From contig NZ_CP133988.1 of assembly GCF_031582885.1 (NCBI RefSeq), positions 2,053,501-2,117,500 on the forward strand: a stretch of 64,000 bases of DNA, written 5' to 3'. The position numbers and the translations under genes were made by a program. A model generated the notes under the pieces. The model saw only the letters and a program-made list of their open reading frames with translations. It made no database searches and was not told where the DNA came from. The stretch comes from Streptococcus parasanguinis (GTDB taxonomy: Bacteria > Bacillota > Bacilli > Lactobacillales > Streptococcaceae). Below, in pieces: positions 30,147 through 40,367 of this stretch (positions are counted from its first letter, which is position 1; each line of letters starts with the position of its first letter).

Positions 30147-31135
30147 AGGTAGAGAAGGACTAGAGTCACGACACTTGTCACCAAGGCAATGGACCACATA
30201 AAGGCATCCACTTTCCATTCTGACCAGTTTTGCCCATTGCCAGAAAGGCCACCCAGTTCTAAATGATGGTGGAAAGGAGTCATTCGGAAAATCCGACGTC
30301 CTTCCCCGTAGCGTTTCTTGGTCCATTTGAAATAGGTCACTTGTAGCATCACTGAACCTGTTTCAATGACATAGACCAGACCAATCAAGAGCAACGTCCA
30401 CTCGACATGCAAAGCCATTGACAAGGCTGCAAGCATCCCTCCAAGAGCTAGACTACCGACATCTCCCATAAAGATTTTAGCCGGCTTGTGGTTGAAGACA
30501 AAGAATCCAAGCAAGGCCCCAATCATACTCAAGGTGACAAAGAGAATGTCCCATTTCCCTTGCATATAGGCAATAAAGGAATAGGCACTCAGGCTAATGG
30601 CAACGGAGATGCTGGCTAATCCATCGATCCCATCTGTCAAATTGACAGCATTTGAGAAACCAACCAACCAAAATAAAGCAAAGAGAATGTAGAAATGGCC
30701 CAAGTAAAGTTCATATCCGAAAACATTCAAAAGGCTTCCTGCACCGTGGCGTTCAGAAAAAATATAGAAGATGATTCCACCAACAAGTTGAAGGGCCAAT
30801 TTTTGTTTTGGGTTAAGACCTTCATTAATCTTACGAAAAACTTTTAAAAAGTCATCCAAAAATCCAACAATTCCATAAAGAATCAAGATAAATAGAATCA
30901 GTTGAACAGGGCGCGTGAAATTTCCAGTCAATACGGTAACGACAAAACTAACTAGAACGGCTGTAATGAGAAATACAACTCCACCCATTGTCGGAGTGCC
31001 AGCTTTCGCTTTGTGTTGTTTCACATCTTCGTGCATTTGTTGCCCAGAAATATGAGCACGATGGTAAAATCGAATAAAGGCTGGAATAGCAGCCACTGTT
31101 AATAGAAACGATACAAGGATCGTAGCAATATACAT
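30143..31135 (-). CDS. mraY: Phospho-MurNAc-pentapeptide transferase
   Basis: A 330-aa integral membrane enzyme that makes lipid I from UDP-MurNAc-pentapeptide and undecaprenyl phosphate. About ten transmembrane helices are seen. Conserved motifs: GTPTMGG near residue 50, the DD pair in [18 protein letters not shown], and the [11 protein letters not shown] and FHHHLE motifs. It is last of the rsmH-ftsL-pbp2x-mraY operon, 1 base after the pbp2x stop. Confidence 0.97.
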   Translation of the reverse strand: MYIATILVSFLLTVAAIPAFIRFYHRAHISGQQMHEDVKQHKAKAGTPTMGGVVFLITAVLVSFVVTVLTGNFTRPVQLILFILILYGIVGFLDDFLKVFRKINEGLNPKQKLALQLVGGIIFYIFSERHGAGSLLNVFGYELYLGHFYILFALFWLVGFSNAVNLTDGIDGLASISVAISLSAYSFIAYMQGKWDILFVTLSMIGALLGFFVFNHKPAKIFMGDVGSLALGGMLAALSMALHVEWTLLLIGLVYVIETGSVMLQVTYFKWTKKRYGEGRRIFRMTPFHHHLELGGLSGNGQNWSEWKVDAFMWSIALVTSVVTLVLLYL

Positions 31136-31136
31136 C

Positions 31137-33419
31137 TTAGTCTCCTAATGTTAACGTAATCTTTTTAGTTTTATTGAGTGAGGTGTTCATTTTGACACTT
31201 TGTTTAGTTACTTTCTTTCCACTACCTTTATAGGTAATCTCAATTCCAGTCCATTCTCCAAAGATGTCTGCATTTTTCTTAGTCCAACCATACATATCTG
31301 GAACCGCATCAAAGTCTTCTGTCAATAACAATACTTGCTGATTGGCTTTGACTTTAGAGCCTATATCCACAGACATTTTGCGGATATTTTTCCCGGTTCC
31401 TAGGACAATTGGTTGCACCAAATTGCGACGCAATTCCTCTGAATAAGCACCTGGGCTCAAATTTTGTTTCAGATTCAACTCCTTAGAGAGAGTTTCTACT
31501 GAAGGGATTTTGTAGGTCGTTTCTTTGGTCACACCATCCAACGTTGGTGCCTCTGATGTCAAATGCAATTCGTCTTTTAAAGCAACTGCATCTTCCAAAA
31601 TAGGATTGACCAGCTCTTCCCAGCTGGTCGCTGAGAATTTCACTTCTGGTTGTTGGACCGTCACATACATGATGAATTCAGGATCTTCTGCAGGTGTCAT
31701 GGCTACAACCGAGTTGATATAATCATTTTCTCCTTGTAAGTATCCTTGATCTGTCGCAATTTGGGCAGTCCCTGATTTCACCGCAACGTTTTGACCGGGT
31801 ACCTGAATGATGGGTCCATCGCTGTACAAGGTTCCATACTCTGGATCTGTTCCGACGGTGATCATATAGTTCCGTGTCTGTTGCGCAGCTGATCCTGAAA
31901 CTGGTTTTCCAACAACTTCTTTTTTTGATTTGCGGGCTGTGTCTGATTTTTTATCGTAAATAGCACTAATAAATTTCGGCTCTAACATTTGCCCATCATT
32001 AGCGATGGCGCTAAAGGCCTGTAACATTTGGGTTTGACTGACGGAAATCCCTTGACCAAAGGCAGATTGTGCCTGACTGACATAGTTATCCCCTGGAAGA
32101 CCCCCGTAAGCTTCATTTCCCATTCCAAAACGGGTCGGAAGACCGAATTTAAAGCGGGTTAGGTAGTCCATCCAGACAGCATTTCCCATCTTTTGCTCCA
32201 AGCGAGTCATCCCCACGTTACTTGAGTAAGCAAAGCCCTGTGCGATATTCATATAGCGACCTTCAGACAGCCCCATATTGACATCCCAGTCACGGATCGT
32301 CGCATCTTTTACTTGTAGTTCGTTATTGTAGTATCCTTCATTATAGGCTGGGAAAGTTCCATGATCAATCGCCGAAGCTAATAACATGACCTTCATCGTT
32401 GAACCCGGTTCATATTGATCTTGATAAAGGATGGTATTCCAGGTTTTCAAGTTTTTCAGATCCAACCCTTGTTTGGTATCCGCATTATAGGATGGACGTT
32501 GCGTTGTAGCCAGGATTTCTCCAGTTTTTGCACTCACAAGAGTCGCACTAACATACTTTCCTTTTACTTTTTCTTGGAAAACATCCATTCGCGTCTCAAG
32601 GTAGGTTTGTAATTCTGCTGAAATGGTCGTATAGACATCTTTTCCATCTTCTGTTTTGACAGAAACCTTATCTGAACCAGGAACGATATTGCCGTTTCGG
32701 TCTTTGTCATAGGTGATAACCCCATTTTGACCAGCGAGAATACGATCGAGGGATTTCTCCATCCCTGATTGCCCCTTCAGAGTTTTATTCCCCTCTTTAT
32801 CTTCTTGAAGAGAGGCCTGACCTATAAATTGAGAGGCGAAAACTCCATTTTTATAGCTTCGATTTGGACTAGTTGTAAAGGAAACCCCTTCAATCTTCGC
32901 TGCTTCCATGGCCTCACGGATAGCTGTCATATTACTATAAGTAATGCCGTTTCCGTTCGATCCAAAAGAAACTTGTTTCAATTTCTTTTGCGACAACTGT
33001 TGAATGACGTAATCCTCATCCATCCCTAAGTACTGCTTAAAGATTTCTGCTACTTTTTTAAATTGGCTCTCTTCTACATAGAGGATTTTTCCGGTTGCTG
33101 ATTTGTACTTTTTATCAATAACAGCATAAACGTTATAGGTCGTAGCATCTTCAGCAATTACTGCTCCATTTCGGTCATAGATCGTTCCACGTTTTGCAGG
33201 AACAATAACCGTCTGCTCATGGACTTTTTTTGCTTGATCCGATAAGGTCACACCGAATTTTTTGTCAGTTCCAATAATCATTGCAAAATTAATCAGAAAG
33301 AGAAAAAAGAGGAAAATCGCCAGTACACTGAGATTTTTCCCAACTTGTTTTCGATTCTGATCCGGCAAGCGACGTTTCTTTATCGAATACCCGATCAAAA
33401 ATTTTTTGAATTTATTCAT
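31137..33419 (-). CDS. pbpX: Penicillin-binding protein 2x (septal transpeptidase)
   Basis: A class B PBP of 760 aa (from the ATG at 33419) working with FtsW at the septum. An N-terminal transmembrane helix (about 30-50) is followed by a PBP dimerisation domain. The transpeptidase domain has active serine S340 in STMK, an SSN motif (YSSNVGM) and a KSGT motif. Two PASTA domains close the protein. The start codon overlaps the ftsL stop by 8 bases; a GTG four codons earlier is an alternative. Active-site motifs are of the unaltered type, so no hint of mosaic beta-lactam resistance at those sites. Confidence 0.96.
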   Translation of the reverse strand: MNKFKKFLIGYSIKKRRLPDQNRKQVGKNLSVLAIFLFFLFLINFAMIIGTDKKFGVTLSDQAKKVHEQTVIVPAKRGTIYDRNGAVIAEDATTYNVYAVIDKKYKSATGKILYVEESQFKKVAEIFKQYLGMDEDYVIQQLSQKKLKQVSFGSNGNGITYSNMTAIREAMEAAKIEGVSFTTSPNRSYKNGVFASQFIGQASLQEDKEGNKTLKGQSGMEKSLDRILAGQNGVITYDKDRNGNIVPGSDKVSVKTEDGKDVYTTISAELQTYLETRMDVFQEKVKGKYVSATLVSAKTGEILATTQRPSYNADTKQGLDLKNLKTWNTILYQDQYEPGSTMKVMLLASAIDHGTFPAYNEGYYNNELQVKDATIRDWDVNMGLSEGRYMNIAQGFAYSSNVGMTRLEQKMGNAVWMDYLTRFKFGLPTRFGMGNEAYGGLPGDNYVSQAQSAFGQGISVSQTQMLQAFSAIANDGQMLEPKFISAIYDKKSDTARKSKKEVVGKPVSGSAAQQTRNYMITVGTDPEYGTLYSDGPIIQVPGQNVAVKSGTAQIATDQGYLQGENDYINSVVAMTPAEDPEFIMYVTVQQPEVKFSATSWEELVNPILEDAVALKDELHLTSEAPTLDGVTKETTYKIPSVETLSKELNLKQNLSPGAYSEELRRNLVQPIVLGTGKNIRKMSVDIGSKVKANQQVLLLTEDFDAVPDMYGWTKKNADIFGEWTGIEITYKGSGKKVTKQSVKMNTSLNKTKKITLTLGD

Positions 33420-33747
33420 CACTACTTGCACTCACTGTTTTTCGATTTTCTTTTTGCAGCTTCATTCCTTGGGAGCTAGCCAACTGTGATAAGCGGTCAT
33501 AACGTGTTAATTCATTGACCTCTTGACGAACATCTGCCAATTCCGTCTTTTTGGCTTCTAGTTCCGTATTCAAATCAGTCAACTCACTCTGTACTTGTAA
33601 AATTCGTGTCTGCATAAAGACGATACTAATGGCTAAAATCACAGCTGTTAAGACAATCGACCCATAAAAAGCCTTTTCTACTCTAGAGAAGCGGCGAAAG
33701 TGGTCTTGCAATACCTGTGTTCTTGTTCTCTCATCTCTTGCTGCCAT
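33412..33747 (-). CDS. ftsL: Cell division protein FtsL
   Basis: A 111-aa bitopic protein: short basic cytoplasmic end, one transmembrane helix (about 27-48) and an extracellular coiled coil (about 50-95, with heptad Leu/Val) that pairs with DivIC and DivIB in the divisome. Its position between rsmH and pbp2x is diagnostic because the sequence itself is weakly conserved. Confidence 0.92.
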   Translation of the reverse strand: MAARDERTRTQVLQDHFRRFSRVEKAFYGSIVLTAVILAISIVFMQTRILQVQSELTDLNTELEAKKTELADVRQEVNELTRYDRLSQLASSQGMKLQKENRKTVSASSDE

Positions 33748-33758
33748 ATCAATTCCTC

Positions 33759-34709
33759 TTACTTGTGTATTTTTCGAGCAACCCGTAATTTTGCTGAATG
33801 GGATCGATTATTTTCCTCAAGCTCTTCTTCACTTGGCAAAATAGGTTTCCTGTTGACCAACTCCATCTTTGGTTTCAAATCATCTGGAATAAAGGGAAGT
33901 CCCTTTGGAACCTCAACCGTCGAAGCTTCTTTAAACAATTGTTTGGTCAATCGATCCTCTAACGAATGAAAGGTAATCACAGAAATACGACCATCGAGGG
34001 CCAACAAATCCATGGCTTGCTGAATCGATTCATCTGCAGCTCCCAGTTCATCATTGACTTCGATACGAATGGCTTGGAAAATCTGTTTAGCAGGATGGCC
34101 CTTTTTCTTGAGCTCCTTAGCTGGTTTAGCAGATTTAATAATCTCTGCTAATTCAGTCGTCGTTTCAATCGGTTTAATTGCTCGTGCTTGCTCAATTTTC
34201 CGCGCAATTTGCTTGGAAAATTTGTCCTCTCCATATTTGAAAAAAATACGGACTAGATCATGGTAATCGTAGCTATTAACGACTTCATAGGCTGTCAAGG
34301 AAGCTTCTTGATTCATCCGCATGTCTAACGGCGCATCTTTCTTGTAAGAAAATCCGCGTTCCCGTTCATCTAACTGAGGACTAGAGACACCTAGGTCATA
34401 ACAGATTCCATCAATTTCAGTCACACCCAATTCGTTTAGACGTTCCTTCAAATGACGAAAGTTATCCTTAATGAAGGTCACCATGCCTTTCTCAATAAAA
34501 GGTGCTAAACGAATCTTAGCATTCTCAATTGCATGCTGATCTTGGTCAAAGGCATAAAGATGGCCCGATTCATTTAATTTTGTTAACAAATATTCGCTGT
34601 GGCCTGCCCCACCCAATGTGGCGTCTACATAGATCCCATCTGGCTTAACATCCAGCATATCGATCGTTTCATGAAGCAAAACCGTTACATGATGAAATTC
34701 TTTACTCAT
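33759..34709 (-). CDS. rsmH: 16S rRNA m4C1402 methyltransferase RsmH (MraW)
   Basis: A 316-aa SAM-dependent methyltransferase. The start [14 protein letters not shown] and the SAM loop [15 protein letters not shown] are typical; the [10 protein letters not shown] motif and the terminal [11 protein letters not shown] segment are present. It is first of the wall-synthesis operon. An extended -10 (TGG-TAAAAT, 34719-34724) lies only 9 bases before the ATG and there is no Shine-Dalgarno, so the mRNA is probably leaderless or nearly so. Confidence 0.96.
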   Translation of the reverse strand: MSKEFHHVTVLLHETIDMLDVKPDGIYVDATLGGAGHSEYLLTKLNESGHLYAFDQDQHAIENAKIRLAPFIEKGMVTFIKDNFRHLKERLNELGVTEIDGICYDLGVSSPQLDERERGFSYKKDAPLDMRMNQEASLTAYEVVNSYDYHDLVRIFFKYGEDKFSKQIARKIEQARAIKPIETTTELAEIIKSAKPAKELKKKGHPAKQIFQAIRIEVNDELGAADESIQQAMDLLALDGRISVITFHSLEDRLTKQLFKEASTVEVPKGLPFIPDDLKPKMELVNRKPILPSEEELEENNRSHSAKLRVARKIHK

Positions 34710-34718
34710 ATCTTTACT

Positions 34719-34724
34719 ATTTTA
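34719..34724 (-). promoter_or_regulatory. -10 of rsmH operon, very close to start codon
   Basis: Minus-strand TAAAAT preceded by TGG. Nine bases separate it from the rsmH ATG. No good -35 at 17 bases. Confidence 0.65.
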
Positions 34725-34825
34725 CCACAAATGGAACCAAGATGCACTCCTGAAAGAAAATTCACTAACTAATCCTATCTGCCCTTTTCGGATCCTACAA
34801 AATACCTAGAAAGGCTTGATTTCAC

Positions 34826-34853
34826 TTGTTTCCTCTAGGATTTATGATACAAT
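34826..34853 (+). promoter_or_regulatory. Promoter of 59-codon ORF (leaderless)
   Basis: -35 TTGTTT (34826-34831), 16-base spacer ending in TGA, -10 TACAAT (34848-34853). The next ATG is 6 bases downstream, where transcription should begin. Confidence 0.6.
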
Positions 34854-34859
34854 ACTCTT

Positions 34860-35039
34860 ATGAAAATAAGAAAACAGATTCTCATCCCACTTTTATTGGT
34901 CGATGCTATCGCTCTCTACTTTTTTCTAACCACTATTGAGGCTTGGATTTTTTGGCTTGCTGCCCTGATCCTAGTCGGCTCACTTTGGTGGCTCAAAAAA
35001 GCTATTCAAAAACAAAAAACAGAGATGGAAGAAAAATAA
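34860..35039 (+). CDS. 59-aa membrane protein, unknown function
   Basis: A short ORF of 59 codons between rsmH and the repeat. The translation starts MKIRKQILIPLLLVDAIALY, has two hydrophobic helices (about 7-24 and 28-45, the second with four Trp) and a charged end KQKTEMEEK. Coding is supported by a promoter and by a strong terminator that begins within its last codons. No Shine-Dalgarno is seen, and the -10 box is 6 bases upstream, so a leaderless mRNA is inferred. No family was recognised. Confidence 0.65.
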   Translation: MKIRKQILIPLLLVDAIALYFFLTTIEAWIFWLAALILVGSLWWLKKAIQKQKTEMEEK

Positions 35040-35061
35040 TTTCTTCCATCTCTGTTTTTTT
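35019..35061 (+). terminator. Terminator embedded in the end of the 59-codon ORF
   Basis: A 16-bp perfect stem ACAGAGATGGAAGAAA / TTTCTTCCATCTCTGT (35019-35034, 35040-35055), loop AATAA, then TTTTTT. The loop contains the stop codon. Confidence 0.95.
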
Positions 35062-35112
35062 CTAATCCCCCAAGAAATTTCTTACAAAAAGGAAACTAGC
35101 TCTGAAATAATA

Positions 35113-35291
35113 AAGAGGCTGGGACAAAAGTCCTAGCCTCTCAATTATTTTTGGATTTTCGAGCAAGACGCAGTGGTTGAGTGGGCTCTACTACGCTGAT
35201 TTCATCAGCTTTTACAGCCCTACTCAACTGTGCGGAGGTGAGACGACGAAATCGAATTCTAACGAATTACCGATTTCTGTCCCACTCTCTT
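35113..35291. repeat. 179-bp MITE-like repeat, copy 2
   Basis: Same orientation and length as 13931-14109, with two base differences (T for G in the GGATTNTCGAG segment, A for G in GGTGNGACG). The right end stops 5 bases from the stop codon of the amino-acid permease, so its hairpins (first one 35115-35140) probably terminate that gene on the minus strand and back up the terminator of the small ORF on the plus strand. Confidence 0.85.
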
Positions 35292-35296
35292 GCGGT

Positions 35297-36679
35297 TTAT
35301 TGATTATGTTTCCAATTGCTGTAAATCCCAAAAAGAATGATCCAGATGGTTGCCCCAATCGCTCCAATGTATGTTGATTCTTGCAAGAAGAGACAAACGA
35401 ATACGAAGAGGAAGAAAACAATGGTCAATGGATTCAACACTTTATAGGCTGGCATGACAAAACCATCTGGCATAAATTCTTTCGATTTACGGTACTTAAG
35501 ATGGGCAAGCATAGTCAAAATGTAAATAGCAATGTAGACACCAGAAGAAGAGGCCGTAATCAAGGCAAAGGCATCTGAGACACCTGGCAAGACATTGATA
35601 AAGGCAGAAACAGCAACCACAATCGCAGAAAAAATAATCGCGCGACTTGGAATCCCCATACGAGATAAGCTATTCAGTTTCAAACGATTCATCACTTTGC
35701 TGTTTGGTGTTTCTTTTGCAATCTGGTACAAGTGACGCCCTGTTGAATAGAGGGTGGAATTCAAGGAAGATGCAGCAGCTGTCAGTACAACAAAATTAAT
35801 CAATCCAGCTGCCCACTTGATTCCTACCATCTGAAAGACTGTTACAAACGGTGACTTATTGACAGGAAGCTGTTGCCAAGGGAAAATAGCCATAATCGCC
35901 AACAAAGCTCCTACATAAAAGATTACAATCCGGATTGGAATTTCTTTAATAGCTTTTGGCAATACTTGGCGGGGATTAGCTGTTTCAGAAGTAGTAATTC
36001 CAACAAATTCGATCGCTTGATAAGCAAAGAAGACCATTTGGAAGGCCATGACAAACTTGACCCAACCATTTGGAAACATTTGAAAACCACTGGTAATATT
36101 GGTTAAGCTAGCGTGTCCAGCTGGTGTTTCAAAATTCGTCGTCACCATAAAGATCCCTGTTGCGATCAAAGCTAAAATAGTGACAATCTTGATCATTCCA
36201 AACCAGAATTCAACCTCTCCAAAAACCTTCACAGCGATCAAGTTTACACAACTTAAGAGCGCTAAAAAGATAATTTGAATCTGCCAGGCTGGCCAATTTG
36301 GAAACCAAAGCTGGACATAGTTGGAAACAGCGGTGATCTCTGCCATTCCCAAAAATACCAAGGAGACCCAATAGGACCATCCTGAAAAATAACCCCAACC
36401 TTTTCCTATATACTTGGTGATAAAGTTGATAAAGGTGTGTTGATCAGGGTCCATATAGAGCATTTCTCCGATTGCCCGCATCATCAAGTACATGAAGGCG
36501 CCAGTCAGCATATAGACTAAAATAATAGAGGGCCCTGTCAAAGAAAGGGAACGACCGGCTCCAAGAAAGAGTCCTGTCCCGATGGTTCCTGCAATAGCGA
36601 TCAGCTGAACATGCCGATTTTGCAGACCACGAACCATCCCATTTTCGGTTTCTTCACCAGGATGATGTTTTTTTGACAT
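35297..36679 (-). CDS. Amino-acid permease (APC superfamily, AAT family)
   Basis: A 460-aa transporter with 12 predicted helices. The N-terminal MVRGLQNRHVQLIAIAGTIGTGLFLGAG is the amino-acid transporter (AAT) family signature, with the conserved E in AIGEMLY; AYQAIEFVGITTSETANP is the family motif in helix 6. Relatives move Asn, Pro, Lys, GABA or D-Ala/D-Ser; substrate undetermined. It is monocistronic, with a strong promoter and a CodY-like operator, which fits nutrient control. Confidence 0.92.
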   Translation of the reverse strand: MSKKHHPGEETENGMVRGLQNRHVQLIAIAGTIGTGLFLGAGRSLSLTGPSIILVYMLTGAFMYLMMRAIGEMLYMDPDQHTFINFITKYIGKGWGYFSGWSYWVSLVFLGMAEITAVSNYVQLWFPNWPAWQIQIIFLALLSCVNLIAVKVFGEVEFWFGMIKIVTILALIATGIFMVTTNFETPAGHASLTNITSGFQMFPNGWVKFVMAFQMVFFAYQAIEFVGITTSETANPRQVLPKAIKEIPIRIVIFYVGALLAIMAIFPWQQLPVNKSPFVTVFQMVGIKWAAGLINFVVLTAAASSLNSTLYSTGRHLYQIAKETPNSKVMNRLKLNSLSRMGIPSRAIIFSAIVVAVSAFINVLPGVSDAFALITASSSGVYIAIYILTMLAHLKYRKSKEFMPDGFVMPAYKVLNPLTIVFFLFVFVCLFLQESTYIGAIGATIWIILFGIYSNWKHNQ

Positions 36680-36705
36680 ATAATTACTCCAATTCTTTTT
36701 CTGTA

Positions 36706-36720
36706 CATTTTCAGAAAAGT
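36706..36720. promoter_or_regulatory. CodY-like box in leader of amino-acid permease
   Basis: CATTTTCAGAAAAGT matches 13 of 15 positions of AATTTTCWGAAAATT. It lies about 20-35 bases downstream of the predicted transcription start, a place where CodY can block elongation. Confidence 0.6.
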
Positions 36721-36744
36721 ATACTTCAAATTTTCATACAATCT

Positions 36745-36773
36745 ACTATACCATGTTTTTAAAAATTGGTCAA
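36745..36773 (-). promoter_or_regulatory. Promoter of amino-acid permease
   Basis: Minus-strand -35 TTGACC (36768-36773), 17-base spacer ending in TGG, -10 TATAGT (36745-36750). Confidence 0.85.
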
Positions 36774-36808
36774 TCCAGTCCAGAATATTCTGAATTTTAT
36801 AGATCGAA

Positions 36809-36840
36809 AAAAGTGCTGGAGTCTCTTCCAGCACTCTTTT
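36809..36840 (-). terminator. Terminator of glyQS-DUF896 unit
   Basis: AAAAAAGTGCTGGA, loop GTCTCT, TCCAGCACTCTTTT, 3 bases beyond the DUF896 stop codon. Confidence 0.92.
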
Positions 36841-36842
36841 GC

Positions 36843-37100
36843 TTATGAATTAGGGTCATCGAGGCTACGGCCATGCAAACCTTTTTCCCGTTGCACTTGG
36901 CGTAGTTTCTCAGGGGTTACATCATTTCCTTCTTCATCCACAATTTTGATACCTTCAATGTGGTGACGAACCGAACGACGATAACCTTCAATGTATTCTT
37001 CACGAAGTTTTGCTTGTTCCACTGTTTCTTCTGGAGTCAAACCTTCTGTTTTTTTCTTTTTAGCAAGCTCATTGATCCGAGCGATTTTTTCAGGTGTCAT
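36843..37100 (-). CDS. DUF896 (YnzC-like) protein
   Basis: An 85-aa protein of the DUF896/UPF0291 family: a two-helix N-terminal hairpin ([17 protein letters not shown], then [18 protein letters not shown]) and a loosely ordered acidic C-terminus. Function unknown in streptococci; B. subtilis YnzC is in an SOS-linked operon. Here it is 33 bases downstream of glyS and probably cotranscribed with glyQS. Confidence 0.88.
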   Translation of the reverse strand: MTPEKIARINELAKKKKTEGLTPEETVEQAKLREEYIEGYRRSVRHHIEGIKIVDEEGNDVTPEKLRQVQREKGLHGRSLDDPNS

Positions 37101-37133
37101 AATAAAACCTACTTTCTACCTGTCATCAGGTAC

Positions 37134-39170
37134 TTATTTTGTGTTCAATTGGTTGAAGGCTGCAACAGCATTAGCTTTCGCTACAAGGCCTGCAAGAAGG
37201 GCCAAACGGTTGTTTTTAACAGCCTCATCTTCTGCCATAACCATGGTATTGTCAAAGAAAGCATCAATGACTGGGCTAAGAGCAAAGAGTTGAGCCAATT
37301 TGTCGCTAGCTGAACCAGTCAATTCAAGATCTTCAATTGCTTTAGCAAGGGCTTTTTCTTGATCGTTTTCAAAGAGACTGGCATCGACTGCTACTGAAGC
37401 ATCTGCTTTTTCTGCCAAGTTAAAGGCACGAGAGAGGGACTCAACAGCCGCCTTATAACCATCGGTCTTCGCAGCTTCTGAAAGAGCTTCAGCTGCTTCC
37501 AGCATATCAGCCACGACAAAGTTTGAACCAGCAAGAACAGCATCTTTGATGTCTTTTGGTGTGCGTCCCATCATCTTGTCCACACGCGCCTTGATGAAGT
37601 TGAGCACTTCTACTTGATTGTCATATGAAAGGCTATCAAATGAAAGGGCGTAAAGGCTGTCGATCAACTCATCCATAGGGATATGCCAACCAAAGGCATC
37701 CAAGATACGAACAATCCCTTGTGTTGCACGACGAAGCGCATAAGGGTCATTGGAACCTGATGGAATCAAGCCAACTGAGAAGAATGAAAGGAGGGTATCC
37801 AATTTATCTGCAAGGGCAAGAATAGCACCAACCTTAGTCTCTGGAAGAGCTCCGTCTGCTGAATCAGGAAGGTAGTGCTCACGGATAGCTGTCGCTACCG
37901 CAGCATCCTCACCAGCAAGGAGGGCATATTTTTCACCCATGATTCCTTGCAATTCATCGAACTCTCCGACCATACCCGTCAAGAGGTCAAATTTGTAGAT
38001 TTCAGCTGCACGAGCGACGGCTGCCTTTTCTTCTGCAGTCAAACCAGCTTGCTCAGCTAGTGACGCTGCAATGACACCAGCACGCGCCATGTGTTCTGAA
38101 AGAGAACCAATTTTTTCATGGAAAGTCACGTGTGCCAATTTAGCAACGAGGTCTTCAATCTTAAGTTTTTGGTCTTCACGCCAGAAGAATTCACCATCTT
38201 CGAGACGCGCCACCAAGACTTTTTCATTTCCTCGAACGACATTTTCCAAGTGCTCAGCGTTCCCATTACGAACTGAGATGAAGTTTGGTTTCAGCTGACC
38301 ATCAAGGTCACGTACAACAAAGTAACGTTGGTGTGTTTCCATTGATGTCACCAAAACCTCTTCTGGAACGTCCAAATATTTAGTGTCGAAGCTTCCCATA
38401 AAGGCAGTTGGGTATTCGACCAAGTTCAAAACTTCATTCAAAAGTCCTTCTTCGATTTGGACCTGAACACCTTGATCTGCCTCGATGGCTTTGATTTGCT
38501 CACGAATCATGTTTTCACGTTCTTTGCTATCCGCAATCACGTAAACGGTACGAAGGTCTTCTTCATAAGAATCCGCATTAGTAATTTCTACTTCATGTCC
38601 AAGGAAACGGTGCCCACGGCTCACACGACCTGAGTGGATATCCAAGAAATCAAGGTCAAGCGCTTCGTCGCCCAAAAGAACGATCAAGGTGTGAACTGGG
38701 CGAATGTATTCAAATGTGTTGTTAGCCCAGTGCATGCTGACAGGGAAGGTCAATGAAGCAAGCACTTCTGGAACGCCAGCCAAGACTTCTTTAGCTGGTT
38801 TTCCAGCTTCGTGCTTCGTAACATAAACGTACTCTTCACCTTTGACTTCACGAAATTCGATATCGTCAACCGTCAAGCCTTTTCCACGGACGAATCCTTG
38901 AGCCGCTTTTGAGAAGTTTCCATCTGCATCCAAGGCGATTTTCTTAGAAGGTCCTTTAAAATCTTCAGTCAAATCCGATTGTTGGTCAGCTAAACCAATC
39001 ACACGGACTGCCAAACGACGTGGTGTTGAGAAGGTTTGAATGCTTTCGTATGAAAGACGGTTGTCATCCAAGAAGGCTGCCATTTTCTCACCCAGTTGTT
39101 TTTCACTTGGTGTGACAACGTAGGCTGGCAACTCTTCAAGTCCAAGTTCTACTAATAAGTTTTTTGTCAT
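37134..39170 (-). CDS. glyS: Glycyl-tRNA synthetase beta subunit
   Basis: The 678-aa beta subunit of the bacterial alpha2-beta2 glycyl-tRNA synthetase, carrying the tRNA-binding and HD-like regions and a C-terminal anticodon-binding domain. It starts [16 protein letters not shown], the usual family beginning, with GGAG 8 bases upstream of ATG 39170; the 26 codons of open frame further upstream lie in the structured spacer and are not expected to be translated. It is separated from glyQ by 207 bases, much more than usual for this pair. Confidence 0.96.
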   Translation of the reverse strand: MTKNLLVELGLEELPAYVVTPSEKQLGEKMAAFLDDNRLSYESIQTFSTPRRLAVRVIGLADQQSDLTEDFKGPSKKIALDADGNFSKAAQGFVRGKGLTVDDIEFREVKGEEYVYVTKHEAGKPAKEVLAGVPEVLASLTFPVSMHWANNTFEYIRPVHTLIVLLGDEALDLDFLDIHSGRVSRGHRFLGHEVEITNADSYEEDLRTVYVIADSKERENMIREQIKAIEADQGVQVQIEEGLLNEVLNLVEYPTAFMGSFDTKYLDVPEEVLVTSMETHQRYFVVRDLDGQLKPNFISVRNGNAEHLENVVRGNEKVLVARLEDGEFFWREDQKLKIEDLVAKLAHVTFHEKIGSLSEHMARAGVIAASLAEQAGLTAEEKAAVARAAEIYKFDLLTGMVGEFDELQGIMGEKYALLAGEDAAVATAIREHYLPDSADGALPETKVGAILALADKLDTLLSFFSVGLIPSGSNDPYALRRATQGIVRILDAFGWHIPMDELIDSLYALSFDSLSYDNQVEVLNFIKARVDKMMGRTPKDIKDAVLAGSNFVVADMLEAAEALSEAAKTDGYKAAVESLSRAFNLAEKADASVAVDASLFENDQEKALAKAIEDLELTGSASDKLAQLFALSPVIDAFFDNTMVMAEDEAVKNNRLALLAGLVAKANAVAAFNQLNTK

Positions 39171-39198
39171 GTTTTTTCTCCGAAAAATATCTTTTTTT

Positions 39199-39331
39199 CC
39201 AGTTTGCCTTATGTGATTGGCACGCAGCAACCGACTTCGTCGTTTCATTGCTAAAATTGGAGCCTAAGGTCTCCAATTTTGCCTGGTATCGTTAGTTTCT
39301 CTAACGATACCTTTATCACTGCGGCAACTGG
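39199..39331 (-). other. Four-stem structured element E1 in glyQ-glyS spacer
   Basis: Read on the minus strand: closing stem CCAGTTGCC...GTGAT / ATCAC...GGCAAACTGG, hairpin A GGTATCGTTAG / CTAACGATACC (39285-39311), hairpin B AAAATTGGAG / CTCCAATTTT with loop ACCTTAGG (39253-39280), and hairpin C CGAC-GAA-GTCG (about 39230-39247). The same plan with different stem bases is found at 49887-50024. A further hairpin GGATTG/CAATCC (39339-39360) precedes it. Sense to the glyQS transcript. Confidence 0.75.
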
Positions 39332-39377
39332 TTCTGTAGGATTGCTCGATCAGCCAATCCCATCTAATACACTCTCG

Positions 39378-40295
39378 TTATTCTTCCTCTTCTGCTAGGA
39401 GTTTGGCGCGTGTGGCTTCGTCGAGAAGTGGGTAACCAAGTTTTTTACGTTCTGCGACGAAGGTTTTGGCTACGACACGGGCCAAGTTACGGATACGGGC
39501 AATGTAACCGGCACGTTCTGTAACGGATACAGCACCACGAGCATCAAGCAAGTTGAAGGTATGCGAACATTTCAAAACGTAGTCATAGGCTGGGTGAACA
39601 AGGCCCAATTCCAAAGCACGTCCTGCTTCTTTTTCAAATTTTTCGAAGTTTTCAAGAAGCATATCTTGGTCAGAAACTTCAAAGCTGTATTTTGAGTGTT
39701 CATATTCTGGTTGAAGGAAGATTTCTCCGTATTTAACGCCTGGAGCCCACTCGATGTCGTAAACAGAATCAACTTCTTGGATGTAAGAAGCCAAACGTTC
39801 CAATCCGTAAGTGACCTCAGAAGTTACTGGGCCAGTTGCCAATCCACCAACTTGTTGGAAGTAGGTGAACTGAGTGATTTCCATACCATCAAGCCAAACT
39901 TCCCAACCAAGACCAGCTGAACCAGTTGATGGGTTTTCCCAGTTATCTTCAACGAAACGAATATCGTGTTCCAAAGGATTGATCCCCAATTTTTCCAATG
40001 ATTCAAGGTAGAGCTCTTGGATGTTTGATGGTGATGGTTTCATCACCACTTGGAATTGGTGGTGTTGGTAAAGACGGTTTGGGTTTTCCCCGTAACGTCC
40101 ATCCGCTGGACGACGTGATGGTTCTACATAAGCCGCATTCCATGGCTCAGGACCAATGGCACGAAGGAAGGTATATGGACTCATGGTTCCCGCACCTTTT
40201 TCATTATCATAAGCCTGCATGAGCATACAACCCTGGTCATTCCAGTATTGTTGCAAAGTCAAAATAATTTCTTGGAAGGTTAGTTTTTTTGACAT
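39378..40295 (-). CDS. glyQ: Glycyl-tRNA synthetase alpha subunit
   Basis: The 305-aa catalytic alpha subunit, class II. Motifs: [17 protein letters not shown] at the N-terminus, [18 protein letters not shown] with the motif 2 Arg, and the C-terminal [14 protein letters not shown] segment. It charges tRNA-Gly together with GlyS. Shine-Dalgarno AAGGAG precedes the ATG. Upstream lie a glycine-type T-box leader and a strange duplicated copy of the glyQ start. Confidence 0.97.
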   Translation of the reverse strand: MSKKLTFQEIILTLQQYWNDQGCMLMQAYDNEKGAGTMSPYTFLRAIGPEPWNAAYVEPSRRPADGRYGENPNRLYQHHQFQVVMKPSPSNIQELYLESLEKLGINPLEHDIRFVEDNWENPSTGSAGLGWEVWLDGMEITQFTYFQQVGGLATGPVTSEVTYGLERLASYIQEVDSVYDIEWAPGVKYGEIFLQPEYEHSKYSFEVSDQDMLLENFEKFEKEAGRALELGLVHPAYDYVLKCSHTFNLLDARGAVSVTERAGYIARIRNLARVVAKTFVAERKKLGYPLLDEATRAKLLAEEEE

Positions 40296-40325
40296 CTTCT
40301 TCTCCTTTTTATAAATTCTTGCGAC
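40274..40325 (-). repeat. Duplicated glyQ start region, functional copy
   Basis: 52 bases containing GTCGCAAGAA, the ribosome site, ATG and the first seven codons (MSKKLTF). The segment 40445-40499 resembles it base by base with small gaps (about three quarters identical). Confidence 0.7.
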
Positions 40326-40367
40326 ATGAGTCTGCCTCGTCGATTTTACGAAGCAAGACGAGTTAGT

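Noticed and set aside
36781..36792. AGAATATTCT palindrome between the permease promoter and the DUF896 terminator
   Set aside because: Short AT-rich palindrome between two converging features; could arise by chance and fits no regulator I know.
39199..39331. E1 as a second T-box or an amino-acid riboswitch for glyS
   Set aside because: No T-box core sequence, no T run after hairpin B, and the sister element E2 stands antisense to its neighbours.
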